The notes under the pieces were generated by a model. It was not told where the DNA came from. It saw only the letters and a list, made by a program, of their open reading frames with translations, and made no database searches. Positions 32,283 to 41,632 of a stretch of DNA of 64,000 nt are shown here, one piece after another. The translations under genes were made by a program, and so were the position numbers. Within the stretch, counting starts at the first letter, position 1; each line of letters begins with the position of its first letter. Source of the stretch: LZORAL124-50-18 sp051208045 (GTDB lineage Bacteria > Pseudomonadota > Gammaproteobacteria > Pseudomonadales > Oleiphilaceae); the NCBI GenBank assembly GCA_051208045.1, contig JBPJFY010000006.1, positions 62,001 through 126,000 on the forward strand, in the 5' to 3' direction.

Positions 32283-33179
32283 GTGGTGAAAGGGGGCGAG
32301 TATTGGTCACAACGCACAGAGAAAGCGCCTGCAGTGGCCAATTCCGGGCGATGGGATGCTTCCAAACGAATAACCTCTCATCAGAACCAGAAAATTTGTG
32401 GGAGGGACCTGCCTGGAAAGGGGAAGGGATTTGTGCAGCGCCTGCAAGATATCTTTCGAACCCGGCCAGCTCAGCGAGGTGTATCAATTGGTTGTGGAAA
32501 TGGGGCGAAAGAGATGCACCTGCTGGAGATCGGGCTTGTACAACATTTCAGTTTATTCGAAGCATCTCAAGCTCGTATTGAACAGGGGAAAGAACTCGCT
32601 CTGAAAAAGGGGCTGGAGTCACAGGTAGATTTTTATCTTGTGGACAGTACGCAAATGCCCGATGTGCACGATGTCGATCTGGTTTACTGGAATGCTGCTC
32701 TGCATCATATGCTGGACGCAGAAGCTGCTGTTGACTGGAGTTATCGGGTTTTGGCACCCGGTGGATATTTTGTTATGGATGATTATGTCGGACCCAACCG
32801 GTTTCAATGGACTAATTTGAGTTTAGATGTCAATGATCGAATACGGGCGCTACTGCCGGATCATTTTTTTCAGAATCCTCAAGTGAGCGGTAGACTTTTC
32901 GCAAGACTCACTCAGCGCGTGAATGAAGAAAAACTCATAGAAAAGGATCCAACTGAAGCAGCTGATAGTGAACATATTGTCTCTGCGATCTTGAAATATT
33001 TTCCCGATGCTGACGTTATTCCCACCGGGGGAAGTGTTTACCATTTGGGATTGCGACAGATACTTCAGAATATGGATGAAGAGAAAGACAAAGTAGTTCT
33101 GGATCTGATACTGCTGATAGATGATTTGCTGATTGAACTGGGTGATTACCACTTTTGTGTGGCTGTTGCGCAAAAATGA
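32283..33179 (+). CDS. SAM-dependent class I methyltransferase
   Basis: A 298-residue enzyme with SAM-binding motif GVSIGCGNGAKEMHLLEIGL, acidic segment SLFEASQARIEQG, and LVYWNAALHHMLDAEAAVDWSYRVLAPGGYFVMDDY, a layout of small-molecule or sugar methyltransferases. GTG start at 32283 (a second GTG follows directly) with GAGGTAA upstream. The next gene begins within its stop codon. It belongs to the group of methyltransferases that decorate the glycan in this cluster. Confidence 0.75.
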   Translation: MVKGGEYWSQRTEKAPAVANSGRWDASKRITSHQNQKICGRDLPGKGKGFVQRLQDIFRTRPAQRGVSIGCGNGAKEMHLLEIGLVQHFSLFEASQARIEQGKELALKKGLESQVDFYLVDSTQMPDVHDVDLVYWNAALHHMLDAEAAVDWSYRVLAPGGYFVMDDYVGPNRFQWTNLSLDVNDRIRALLPDHFFQNPQVSGRLFARLTQRVNEEKLIEKDPTEAADSEHIVSAILKYFPDADVIPTGGSVYHLGLRQILQNMDEEKDKVVLDLILLIDDLLIELGDYHFCVAVAQK

Positions 33180-34813
33180 GGAATTCACACCCTTCGGATC
33201 CGCCATTCAGTATATTTTATTCGGAAGATGCCTTTTCAACAAATCAGTTGTTGATGGGAAGGCAGATGGCGGGGGTGTATTTCCTGAGAGGTGTCGCCCG
33301 GTACTGGCCTGCGGGTCGTATCTTTGCTTGTGGTCGCAAAGATAGGGGCGCTACTTTGATGGACACATTGCAGCGAGATGGTTTTAAAGGTGAGGTCATT
33401 TGGGAGCCTTCCCCGGATGGAACGCACACACCAGCACAACACGCGCTTTACTATCCATCGCCGATGACCAGGGAGCTTGCTCATTTAAGGTCGATGACGT
33501 CGCCATCAGCATACAGTCTCATTGGGGTAACCCACAGCCTCAGTTCAAAAGCTTCGATGGAGTGTATTAGCGCGATGGTTCTGCCACCCTTTCAGCCGTG
33601 GGATGCCATGGTTTGCACGTCCAATGCAGCTTACGCTGTGGTTCACCAGATGCTTGAAGAGGTGAAGAGTTATTGGGCAGAAATGGTGGGCGCCACGAAA
33701 TTTGTGGATCCGGTTTTGCCAGTCATTCCGTTGGGAATTGATGTGGCTGCACAGTCGTTTCGGGGTGATCAAAAGAAACGAGCGAGGCAGGTGCTCGGCA
33801 TTGGTAGCGAAACGGTGTTTTTGGTTGCCGGTCGGTTGGCATTTCACTCCAAAGGCAACCCGGTCCCACTCTATCAAGCGCTGGAATCAGCAGCTCAGGA
33901 TAATCCTGTCGTCTGTATTGAAGCAGGAAGCTATCCAAATGAAGAGGTTAGAAAGAGCTATCTCTGTGCCCAGCAAGCATTGGCACCTTCTGTTCGATTT
34001 GTATGGTTGGATGGGCGTGACAACGCGCGGTATCAGCTAGCCTGGCAAAGCAGTGATGTGTTCGTTTCTCTATCGGATAACATTCAAGAAACTTTTGGAC
34101 TAACTGTGGTTGAAGCGATGGCAGCCGGTTTGCCTGTGGTCGTGTCAGACTGGAGCGGTTATAGGGATCTCGTGCAAGACGGCGTCGAGGGATTTCGAAT
34201 TTCTACTGTGCTTCCAGCATTTAGAGGTGATGACGGTTCTGCAACAGATTATCTCCTGGGAGTAGAGAGCTACGACCATTACATTGGTGGTCTCAGTTTG
34301 ACGACGGTTGTCGATCCTGTGGCACTGAAAGCCGTTATAACAAAACTTGCTGCAAGTGCCGAATTAAGAGCTGAAATGAGCGAAGCAAGCCGCATTCGGG
34401 CAAAACGCTATGATTGGTCGGTAATCCTGCCTCAATACGTAGAGTTAACAAATCATTTAAAACTGCTCAGAATGGCATTATCGAAAAAAGAAAGCAGAGC
34501 GTGGCCGCCGTTCGAGTCACCTTATAAGAGGTATCAGCCTTTTGCCAGCAAAACTTTGCCATTCAGCTGTCGTGTACATTTGAGTTCGGATTATGCAGAG
34601 AAATTGCAGTTTCTGCTCGTTCTGAAGGTGGCAAACTACGCAGTGATCAACTCTCAGGTGACCCAGGAAGCGATCTCTGAAATGATACAGGCACTAAAGC
34701 GCTCTGATGGAACGACGGTGCAGGCGTTGCTCGAAGCGATGACGGTTTCTCGAGAAATTGGTTTGAAGCTGATTATGTGGTCCTGGAAATTTCGTCTGAT
34801 AACGATTGCGTAG
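33176..34813 (+). CDS. Family-4-type glycosyltransferase
   Basis: A 545-residue protein with GT-B fold: N-terminal NQLLMGRQMAGVYFLRGVARY and the donor domain VFLVAGRLAFHSKGNPVPLYQAL, FVWLDGRDNARYQLAWQSSDVFVSLSDNIQETFGLTVVEAMAAGLPVVVSDWSGYRDLV (E-x7-E type). A C-terminal ~120-residue helical extension follows (after YVELTNHLKLLR). The ATG at 33176 overlaps the preceding stop codon by 4 bp, fixing the start. It probably adds one sugar to the surface glycan. Confidence 0.82.
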   Translation: MRNSHPSDPPFSIFYSEDAFSTNQLLMGRQMAGVYFLRGVARYWPAGRIFACGRKDRGATLMDTLQRDGFKGEVIWEPSPDGTHTPAQHALYYPSPMTRELAHLRSMTSPSAYSLIGVTHSLSSKASMECISAMVLPPFQPWDAMVCTSNAAYAVVHQMLEEVKSYWAEMVGATKFVDPVLPVIPLGIDVAAQSFRGDQKKRARQVLGIGSETVFLVAGRLAFHSKGNPVPLYQALESAAQDNPVVCIEAGSYPNEEVRKSYLCAQQALAPSVRFVWLDGRDNARYQLAWQSSDVFVSLSDNIQETFGLTVVEAMAAGLPVVVSDWSGYRDLVQDGVEGFRISTVLPAFRGDDGSATDYLLGVESYDHYIGGLSLTTVVDPVALKAVITKLAASAELRAEMSEASRIRAKRYDWSVILPQYVELTNHLKLLRMALSKKESRAWPPFESPYKRYQPFASKTLPFSCRVHLSSDYAEKLQFLLVLKVANYAVINSQVTQEAISEMIQALKRSDGTTVQALLEAMTVSREIGLKLIMWSWKFRLITIA

Positions 34814-34851
34814 TTAATCCGCAGTGAGATTACTTTGTAAGCAAATGATTT

Positions 34852-35670
34852 ATGCTTGATTATTACGCCAGAGGAAGCCTTAGCGCTGCCACTTATGACC
34901 TGGTAAATATTTACTGTGGTGAATTCATAGCGGGTGATATTCAGTTTTATTCAGCGATTGGCGGCATGCAGGGTGGCAAGGTACTGGAGCTGGGTTGTGG
35001 TACTGGGCGGGTGACAATGGGGTTGGCGGAAGCGGGGTATCAAGTCACTGGACTGGATGCGTCGGCAGGCATGCTGGAATTGGCACGATCGAAGTTGGCA
35101 ATGCAGACAAGCAAGATTCAACGTCGAATACAGTATGAGCAAGGTGATCTTTCTGATTTCAATTTAAACGACCGGTTTGATCTTGTTGTTGTCCCTTATT
35201 ATGCGTTTAACCATTTGCTTACTCCTTTCCAACGATACCGCGCTTTAGGTCTTGTCAGACAGCACATGAAAACAACCGCGCAAGCGGTACTGCATACGAT
35301 TCCCCAAGTGCGACTGATGAAAACGCTGGGTGAAGAAGCGCTCGTGAAGAACGATTTGAGGGTAGCTATACCTGATTCGTTTGGAAAACAACTTTGCCTC
35401 GTTATCAGGTCGCTGAGTCATGTAGCGCACTGGGAGGACTGCTTTACGGATTTGGAGTATGAGTTCAGTATTCACTCCAAAACAGAAGGTGTGGTGCTTA
35501 GTCGTCAAGAAAGACTCCGCTACGCTTGGGTCTCAGATGAGGAAATGATTTCTTTTTGTGAAGCGCAAGGATTAAGTGTCCTTCACCAACACAGAACTTT
35601 TTTGGAGGGTGTCGGTGGTGATGAAAACATTTGGACGCTGATTCGAAGTCCAAAATACAATCTGATATAG
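34852..35670 (+). CDS. SAM-dependent class I methyltransferase
   Basis: A 272-residue enzyme with KVLELGCGTGRVTMGLAEAGYQVTGLDASAGMLELARSKL, the standard SAM motif I and II, and DLVVVPYYAFNHLL for motif IV. The ribosome site is weak, 38 bp after the upstream gene, so coupling is likely. Last gene of the forward cluster; its 3' end faces the reverse operon 49 bp away. Third methyltransferase of the cluster. Confidence 0.8.
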   Translation: MLDYYARGSLSAATYDLVNIYCGEFIAGDIQFYSAIGGMQGGKVLELGCGTGRVTMGLAEAGYQVTGLDASAGMLELARSKLAMQTSKIQRRIQYEQGDLSDFNLNDRFDLVVVPYYAFNHLLTPFQRYRALGLVRQHMKTTAQAVLHTIPQVRLMKTLGEEALVKNDLRVAIPDSFGKQLCLVIRSLSHVAHWEDCFTDLEYEFSIHSKTEGVVLSRQERLRYAWVSDEEMISFCEAQGLSVLHQHRTFLEGVGGDENIWTLIRSPKYNLI

Positions 35671-35719
35671 CGAGGAGAATGGTTTTCGTACTGGAAAGGT
35701 ACGACATACTTAGATTATC

Positions 35720-36154
35720 TCATGTTCGGGTGCCACATTCTTTGGCGTCAAGTGAGCAAACAAAGGCCTTGTCATCTGGTGTGACAAAAAGCATGTCTAC
35801 ATCACCGGCAGTTTCTGATGTGGTGTCTTCAAAGCCGAGATAATCGATAAAAGTAGAGTGAACAATAGCAACGTCTGGTCGATGCACGGAGCTTTTGACA
35901 ACTTTCTTCAATAGCTGCCCATCAAATAGCAGTATGGCTTTTGCTGGTAACCCATACAGTGGGTCCAGGGACCAGCCGGAGAAAAAACATCGCTCTCCCT
36001 CATTCTTATATGTGTCAACGTGGTATAAAAAATCTCGGTCAATGTAGCGGAATCGATGAATCAGCAAATTGGAATTTCTGACATAAAGCTCAACACATTG
36101 GTCCTGCTTGTGGAGCATTGCTCTTGTGCCTCTAATGGTTCGAATATCAAACAT
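35720..36154 (-). CDS. Hypothetical protein with a GW-type beta motif
   Basis: A 144-residue soluble protein, last gene of the ten-gene reverse operon, overlapping the upstream gene by 8 bp. Beta-rich; residues ~60-85 read FFSGWSLDPLYGLPAKAILLFDGQ, which resembles a short beta-sandwich repeat common in large glycosyltransferases (compare VEGWVS in the family-2 enzyme at 43568-45634). No catalytic motif. Possibly a carbohydrate-binding accessory domain. Function unknown. Confidence 0.5.
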   Translation of the reverse strand: MFDIRTIRGTRAMLHKQDQCVELYVRNSNLLIHRFRYIDRDFLYHVDTYKNEGERCFFSGWSLDPLYGLPAKAILLFDGQLLKKVVKSSVHRPDVAIVHSTFIDYLGFEDTTSETAGDVDMLFVTPDDKAFVCSLDAKECGTRT

Positions 36155-37457
36155 GCCACCAGCTCTCTTTGTTCGTGTGTAGCTCAGTCAGCGAATTGTA
36201 GTAATCTTCTAATGAGGAAGGGTGTGATAGGAAGGTCTGGATTTTCTGACTCAGAGGCAAAAAACTGGAAGCGCACTGTTTCTCATCAAGAAAGCAATTG
36301 ATGAGAGCAAAAGCGGCGATGTTCTTTCCTGCAGCTACCAAATGGCGACTCTGCAGTAACTCAGGGATGTGCTCCCTGTCAAACTCAAAGCCTTTAGGTT
36401 TGTACAGAGCTTGCCCCAGGGGGAATACGGGTACCCCCAATATCATTGCTTCAAAGCCAACACTGCTGTTGATTGTTACAACTCCGTTAAAAGAGCGTAG
36501 AAAGCTGATGTAATCTTTCTTTGGTACTTCTTGCTCATACCAGAAAGCACCCGGTTGACTCTCAACCAATTTCTTACATCGATAGTGATCATCATAGACC
36601 ATGCCACCCCGGTGAAAAGCGCCCGGATGAGGTTTGAATACCAAGTCAGTGTTTGTACCGCGAAAAATGTCCAGGACTTCTTGAACAAATTCAAACGAGC
36701 TATTGTAATTGGATCCGATGAGAATGTTAGCATCGTCGCCAATTTGAAGCGGTACCAGCACATCATTTCGTGAAGTCAATCTTTCGGTATGATGATAGGT
36801 TGTGAAGTTGAATTTCTGATCCAGAAGCTGTTCAGTATTGAGTGGATTTGTGTCGAGTTTGGTTAGAAACTCTTCGCAGGATGGCAACAGTTTGCATTTT
36901 TCCTGAATGTAGGACAGGTCCAGTTGTGCCAAGGAGGCAAGGCCATTGATACCAAGGCCGTCAATATAAAACGAAGGTGGGAACGGATTCCGCATGGTGG
37001 CCAGTTCCATGAAAAAAGGTGTCGCTCCCATCGATTTCGCTGCATTTGCGACCAGATTGTTTTGCCCCCAAAAGATGACAACATCAAAATCGAAGACCTC
37101 GCGTTTGATTCGCGACAGGTACGATAAGTAGACATCAAGCGACTCTTTGGGAGTTCCCTCCATCAGGTTAACCCAGAGGTTTAGCCCATCGGATGCCCAG
37201 TTTCTCAAATTCGCCTGAATCGCTTTCTCTTCTGATTTTGTGGTTGGAATCAAAAAAGAGGTCAGCTCAGGTAATTCCTTCTGCACGAGCTCGTAGGCCA
37301 ATTGGTGGCAGGCGACGCGGATTTCAGTGTTACCCAGACCGCCATCCGGCTGGCTCCAGGCGAGAATCTTTTTTCCCCATTTGGACAAGAGCACAGCTTG
37401 GTAGTGAAAAAACTCGTTACGAATGGGGTGGGGTTCCAAATAGAAGAGAATCTTCAT
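36147..37457 (-). CDS. Capsule-type (KpsC/KpsS-like) carbohydrate transferase
   Basis: A 436-residue protein with the layout of bacterial capsule-polysaccharide beta-Kdo transferases: EPHPIRNEFFHYQAVLLSKWG near the start and the donor-domain part DLVFKPHPGAFHRGGMVYDD, FNGVVTINSSVGFEAMILGVPVFPLGQALYKPKGF. The KPHP and NSSVGFEA motifs are characteristic. It may link a polymer to its lipid or protein anchor. It overlaps both neighbours (4 and 8 bp). The presence of such an enzyme suggests a Kdo or similar linker in the surface glycan, which is inference. Confidence 0.75.
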   Translation of the reverse strand: MKILFYLEPHPIRNEFFHYQAVLLSKWGKKILAWSQPDGGLGNTEIRVACHQLAYELVQKELPELTSFLIPTTKSEEKAIQANLRNWASDGLNLWVNLMEGTPKESLDVYLSYLSRIKREVFDFDVVIFWGQNNLVANAAKSMGATPFFMELATMRNPFPPSFYIDGLGINGLASLAQLDLSYIQEKCKLLPSCEEFLTKLDTNPLNTEQLLDQKFNFTTYHHTERLTSRNDVLVPLQIGDDANILIGSNYNSSFEFVQEVLDIFRGTNTDLVFKPHPGAFHRGGMVYDDHYRCKKLVESQPGAFWYEQEVPKKDYISFLRSFNGVVTINSSVGFEAMILGVPVFPLGQALYKPKGFEFDREHIPELLQSRHLVAAGKNIAAFALINCFLDEKQCASSFLPLSQKIQTFLSHPSSLEDYYNSLTELHTNKESWWHV

Positions 37458-38476
37458 TCGTTGCTCCTCAGCTCCTCAATTGCATGGGTAAAACTACGAT
37501 CTAACTCTGAGAGCGTGTCGGCGATTTCCTCTTCTGTTGGTTGGATAGAAAAGGCATTTTTAATGTCATTGAGCCAGTCTGTTGCGACTATCAAGGATGT
37601 TTTTTCTGAGTACTCTTCCAGCGAGGGTAGTTCACTGGCGACAAGCGGGTTTCCACAAATGATGGCTTCGGTGTATTTGATGGCCGATTTTCCTCGACTG
37701 TTCTCATCGGAAACTACAGGCGCTATGCACACGTTTACTGAGCAGCACAATTTGAGCATGGGGAGGTATTCCAGTCGCTCAAACGGGGCAAGATAAGGTA
37801 TCAAGGTGGTTGGCGCAGAACTGACAAGAAGTGACGGAACCAGGACCTGAGCATTTTCTTGCTGACACACTTCTGCCAATGCACCGCCAATCATGTTGAA
37901 ATCCTCTTGATGACTGGCGCCACCGGCAAAATACCCGATGCGTTTTCTGTCCCGCTGCTTGGTTTTTCTAAGTCGGGCAAGTGTCTGAGTTATTGTCGTT
38001 GGCAGAGTATTATCAATTTTGACAATCTTTGCGTGTGGCTTGAGTGCCAGTATTTTTTTAGTGAGGTAGTGGGAACTGGTAATAAAATTGTCAAATACAT
38101 CAAAGGCGTTTGCCCAATCCTTGTATCTGGCAAGAATCAACCCCTTTCGTGCCCAGGATTTAAGGGTAGAAGAAACATGATATGTAGAGACATCGAATAT
38201 CAAGTCGTCGTATGATGCATAATGGGTAATTTGAGCATCACGAAGTTTTGTAATGAGTTGGAGCAATTCGGCAGATTGGCGGGGGCGAAAAAAAATTACG
38301 CTGGTGTAGTTTTCTATGCATGGCATTATCTCGGTGATTTGACCTTCGTGCGCCAGGTCGCACTGGATTCCGCGTTCGAGTAGAAGTTCAGCAAAATTGT
38401 AACAGCGGTACCACACGGAAGGGTCCCCCACCATTCTCTCCATATTGAATGTGTAGCAAACGATTAAAATACGCAT
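37454..38476 (-). CDS. Glycosyltransferase, GT-B type
   Basis: A 340-residue enzyme with N-terminal MRILIVCYTFNMERMVGDPSVWYRCYNFAELL and C-terminal IGYFAGGASHQEDFNMI, KSAIKYTEAIICGNPLVASELPSLEEYSE, where the E near TEAI is the donor-binding glutamate of GT4-like enzymes. An overlap of 4 bp with the KpsC/S-like gene shows coupled translation. Sugar specificity not deducible. Confidence 0.78.
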   Translation of the reverse strand: MRILIVCYTFNMERMVGDPSVWYRCYNFAELLLERGIQCDLAHEGQITEIMPCIENYTSVIFFRPRQSAELLQLITKLRDAQITHYASYDDLIFDVSTYHVSSTLKSWARKGLILARYKDWANAFDVFDNFITSSHYLTKKILALKPHAKIVKIDNTLPTTITQTLARLRKTKQRDRKRIGYFAGGASHQEDFNMIGGALAEVCQQENAQVLVPSLLVSSAPTTLIPYLAPFERLEYLPMLKLCCSVNVCIAPVVSDENSRGKSAIKYTEAIICGNPLVASELPSLEEYSEKTSLIVATDWLNDIKNAFSIQPTEEEIADTLSELDRSFTHAIEELRSNE

Positions 38477-38545
38477 GGGTTTTCAGCAGGTTTCCTTTTC
38501 AGTGATGGGGACGTTGCAATCAAAGCTAAAATGCTCTACTCATGG

Positions 38546-39862
38546 CTAATCTTCTGTGAATGATTTTGCGAGGCCATCTGACAGTGGTCTAACCACGTAC
38601 TCCAGCATCGTTCGTGCTCCTGTGTTGATGTAAACTTCTGCGGGCATGCCAGGGTGAAGCGCCAAGTCAGCCAACAGCGTGATGCTCTTTTGAGTGAGCT
38701 CAACTCGGGCGGAGTAAAAAGGCTGGCCTGTTTTTTCGTCAATCAATGCGTCTGCGGCGATTCTGGCCAGTTTTCCTTCCACGGTGGGAGTTGTTCGGCT
38801 GTTGAAGGCACTGAAACGTACATGCGTAGTTTGGCCGACATAGACCCGGTCAATGTCTTTCGGTTGGATCTTCACTTCCAAAACGAGCTCTTCAGCTTGC
38901 GGAACAATATCCATGATGCGGTCGCCTTGTTGTATCACGCCTCCCACCGTGTGAATGGCAAGATCCAGCACGATGCCTTTGACAGGTGCCTTGATTTGTG
39001 TTCGCGTAAGACGGTCTTTCAAACCACGAATTTTTTCATCTAAATCAAAAAGTTGAGATTTAATCGAACCAAGCTGATCAACGACATTGGAGCGAAAATC
39101 TTTGATTACCTGCAGCTGCTTTAAGCTTACTTCCCCAACTTCCAAATTGGCAGCTATGGCGTCTGCTTCAAGTTCAGCGACTTCGCTCAGTACCACAGAA
39201 TAGTTGCGTTGCAATTCCCGTAGTCGAACTTTGTCTGAAAACCCTTGTTTGACCAGGCGCTTGTAATCTTTAATCTCATCCGCATAGGAAACGAGAAGTT
39301 CTTGCTTGCCTTTTACAATCGCATTGATGCCTTTGACTTTGCTCTTCAATTGTTCTTCTTTTTGGCGTAAGAGTTCTTGCTCTCCTTCCAGCGCGGCTTT
39401 GCGAGCCATGAACACGCGCGTTTGAGAGTCAATCGCTTCCATTGCTCTGGCGTCACCTTCAAAGAGGAGATTGGAAAAACGAATAGTGCTTTCTTCGTCT
39501 CTTTCAGTATGCAACCTCGCTTCTGTGGCTAATGCAATAAAATATTGTGACTGATAGATGTCCAGCTGCGTTTTGAGTTGGGTATCATCCAGCTTAATGA
39601 GCTTCTGGCCTGCCACGACGCTGTCGCCTTCTTTGATATACAGATGTTGCACGATGCCGCCTTCCAGATGCTGAACCGTTTTTCGTTTGCCTGAGACTGC
39701 GACAATGCCTGGTGCCACGACAGCGCCCTCAATCGGCGCCCACGCCGCCCACGCACCAAATCCGCCGAAGGTGACGCATATTACGAGGAGTCCAGTGACA
39801 ATCGGTTTTCTGAACCGAATGCTCAACGACTCGCTGTCAGATAATGGCTGCGCTTCAACCAT
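38546..39862 (-). CDS. Type I secretion membrane-fusion (HlyD) adaptor
   Basis: A 438-residue inner-membrane adaptor. One N-terminal membrane helix (PIVTGLLVICVTFGGFGAWAAWAP, residues ~18-42) precedes a barrel-sandwich part GKRKTVQHLEGGIVQHLYIKEGD, long coiled-coil helices (residues ~95-280) and the C-terminal beta-barrel, as in PrtE/HlyD. The sequence VQHLEGGIV is the classic HlyD signature. It joins the ABC exporter at 39878-41632 to a TolC-type outer-membrane channel not encoded here. It is 15 bp downstream of the exporter gene. Confidence 0.9.
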   Translation of the reverse strand: MVEAQPLSDSESLSIRFRKPIVTGLLVICVTFGGFGAWAAWAPIEGAVVAPGIVAVSGKRKTVQHLEGGIVQHLYIKEGDSVVAGQKLIKLDDTQLKTQLDIYQSQYFIALATEARLHTERDEESTIRFSNLLFEGDARAMEAIDSQTRVFMARKAALEGEQELLRQKEEQLKSKVKGINAIVKGKQELLVSYADEIKDYKRLVKQGFSDKVRLRELQRNYSVVLSEVAELEADAIAANLEVGEVSLKQLQVIKDFRSNVVDQLGSIKSQLFDLDEKIRGLKDRLTRTQIKAPVKGIVLDLAIHTVGGVIQQGDRIMDIVPQAEELVLEVKIQPKDIDRVYVGQTTHVRFSAFNSRTTPTVEGKLARIAADALIDEKTGQPFYSARVELTQKSITLLADLALHPGMPAEVYINTGARTMLEYVVRPLSDGLAKSFTED

Positions 39863-39877
39863 GTGACTCTCCGTTGT

Positions 39878-41632
39878 TTACGTTGCTGAGGCATCAGAGC
39901 TTTCCTTAAGTCGCGGAGGTGCGCAGCGGGGAGGTGTGGTAAGTACCTTCAGGTGTTTTTTCAAGATAGCATCACTGGCGCCAAAATCCGCGATCATTCC
40001 GTTGTGCAGCACAATCACGTGATCCATTTGCAGTAAAATGTTTGGTCGGTGAGCAATAATAATCAGTGTAGTACCTTCCGCTTTCAATGTTTTAGTGAGG
40101 TTGATCAGCGCTTGTTCACCATCCTGGTCCAGGTTCGCATTGGGTTCGTCCAGGATCACAATGCGCGGATTACCATAGATTGCACGCGCCAGCCCAAGTC
40201 GCTGGCGTTGGCCTCCGGAAAGTAGACCACCAACCTGTCGAACCGGTGAGTCATAACCTTGAGACAGATTCAGAATCAACTGGTGAACTCCGGTCTTTTT
40301 GGCGGCCTCAATGACTTTGTATTCATCAATTTCTTCAAAACGGGCAATGTTTTCTGCGATGGTACCGTCAAACAATTCCACATCTTGAGGCAGGTAGCCC
40401 AAGTATGGTCCCAGCCGGTTGCGGTCCCACTGCTTTAAATCCGCCCCATCCAGTCGGACAGTACCCTGTGACAGAGGCATCAGTCCCAAAAGAGCTTTGG
40501 CCAACGTTGATTTTCCTGCGCCGCTCTGGCCGAAAATGCCAATTTGGCTGCCTGGTTGAATCTGAAGCGTGATGTTATTGAGCACGGGCTGCTTCGTGCC
40601 GGGCACCGTCACGGTGATCTGGTCTGCAGAGAGCTTACCTTCAGGGGGGGGAAGGTTCATCGATTCTGTTGAAAGGTCTGAAGCCAGCTTGAGTGCTGCA
40701 TTGAGTCGTGTCGCCTGTCCGCGGGCTGACAGAAAAGCCTGCCACCCGGAGATAAGTTGATCAATGGGTGAAAGTGCTTTGCCCATGAGAATCGTCCCGG
40801 CAATCAGCATGCCGGGTGTGATTTGATCCGTAATCGCCAAATACGCGCCAAGGCCGATGCCGGTGGACTGGATGGTAATGCGAAACGTACGGGCTAGCGC
40901 GCTATATTTCCCTGCCACATCGCCTGCTTCAACCTGCAGTACATTGGCTTTTTCTGCATTGTTTTTCCAGATGGCTTTAATGCGCTCCACCATCCCCATT
41001 GAAAAGGCGACTTCTGCATTAAACATGGCTCGGGCTGCAAAAGCATTGACCCTGCTCGAAAGCAGTTCCGCTTCTACCGATTTTGATCGGTTTGCGCGCT
41101 CGCTGAACCAGGTGATGATAAAAAGCATGATCATCCCTCCAACGGCCAGCAAGCCAAAATAGGGGTGAAATGCAAACATGATAACGACGAAAACGGGAGT
41201 CCAGGGCAAGTCAAAGATTGTCAGCAACGTCTTGCCGGCAATAAAGCGTCTGAATCCTTGGGAGTCTTGCATTAGCTGGCCGTTTGGGGCGCTTGGTTCG
41301 AGCAGTGCTTGGCGGAAGGATAGGTCAAATACGTGTTCCGAAATGGTTTCATGAACGAGAGTACTGATGCGATTTAGTAACACCTGTCTGCTCCACTCGA
41401 GAAATCCGTACGAAGCCATAAGAAAAAACATGATCAGAGTAAGCATGACCAAGGTTTCCATGCTTCGACTGGCCAACACCCGATCAAACACGTTCAGCAT
41501 ATAAAGGGGGGGGACCAGGAGAAGGATATTGGCGCAGAATGAAAACAGCAGAACAAACAAAAGTAGTGGTCGAGCCGCGTGAACCTGTTGAAACAGATTT
41601 CTGATTTCTTGTGTGCCGGATTGTGGTTTCAT
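39878..41632 (-). CDS. Type I secretion ABC transporter (PrtD-like)
   Basis: A 584-residue half transporter: six membrane helices (residues ~25-300) then an ATPase domain with Walker A FGQSGAGKSTLAKAL, signature LSGGQRQRLGLARAI, Walker B RIVILDEPNANLD and H-loop IIAHRP. No C39 peptidase or inactive peptidase-like N-terminus, so it is PrtD/RTX-type rather than bacteriocin-type. It powers export of a C-terminally signalled protein, most likely the RTX/DUF4214 protein encoded in the same operon. Overlaps the glycosyltransferase gene by 4 bp. Confidence 0.92.
   Translation of the reverse strand: MKPQSGTQEIRNLFQQVHAARPLLLFVLLFSFCANILLLVPPLYMLNVFDRVLASRSMETLVMLTLIMFFLMASYGFLEWSRQVLLNRISTLVHETISEHVFDLSFRQALLEPSAPNGQLMQDSQGFRRFIAGKTLLTIFDLPWTPVFVVIMFAFHPYFGLLAVGGMIMLFIITWFSERANRSKSVEAELLSSRVNAFAARAMFNAEVAFSMGMVERIKAIWKNNAEKANVLQVEAGDVAGKYSALARTFRITIQSTGIGLGAYLAITDQITPGMLIAGTILMGKALSPIDQLISGWQAFLSARGQATRLNAALKLASDLSTESMNLPPPEGKLSADQITVTVPGTKQPVLNNITLQIQPGSQIGIFGQSGAGKSTLAKALLGLMPLSQGTVRLDGADLKQWDRNRLGPYLGYLPQDVELFDGTIAENIARFEEIDEYKVIEAAKKTGVHQLILNLSQGYDSPVRQVGGLLSGGQRQRLGLARAIYGNPRIVILDEPNANLDQDGEQALINLTKTLKAEGTTLIIIAHRPNILLQMDHVIVLHNGMIADFGASDAILKKHLKVLTTPPRCAPPRLKESSDASAT

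Noticed and set aside
35686..35704. Hairpin TCGTAC/GTACGA between the convergent clusters
   Set aside because: Only a 6-bp stem without uridine tract; too weak to call a terminator.
35679..35843. Small forward frame overlapping the end of the reverse operon, with GAGGAG before ATG
   Set aside because: The ribosome site is only one base from the ATG, the product has no character, and it lies over the reverse 144-residue gene.
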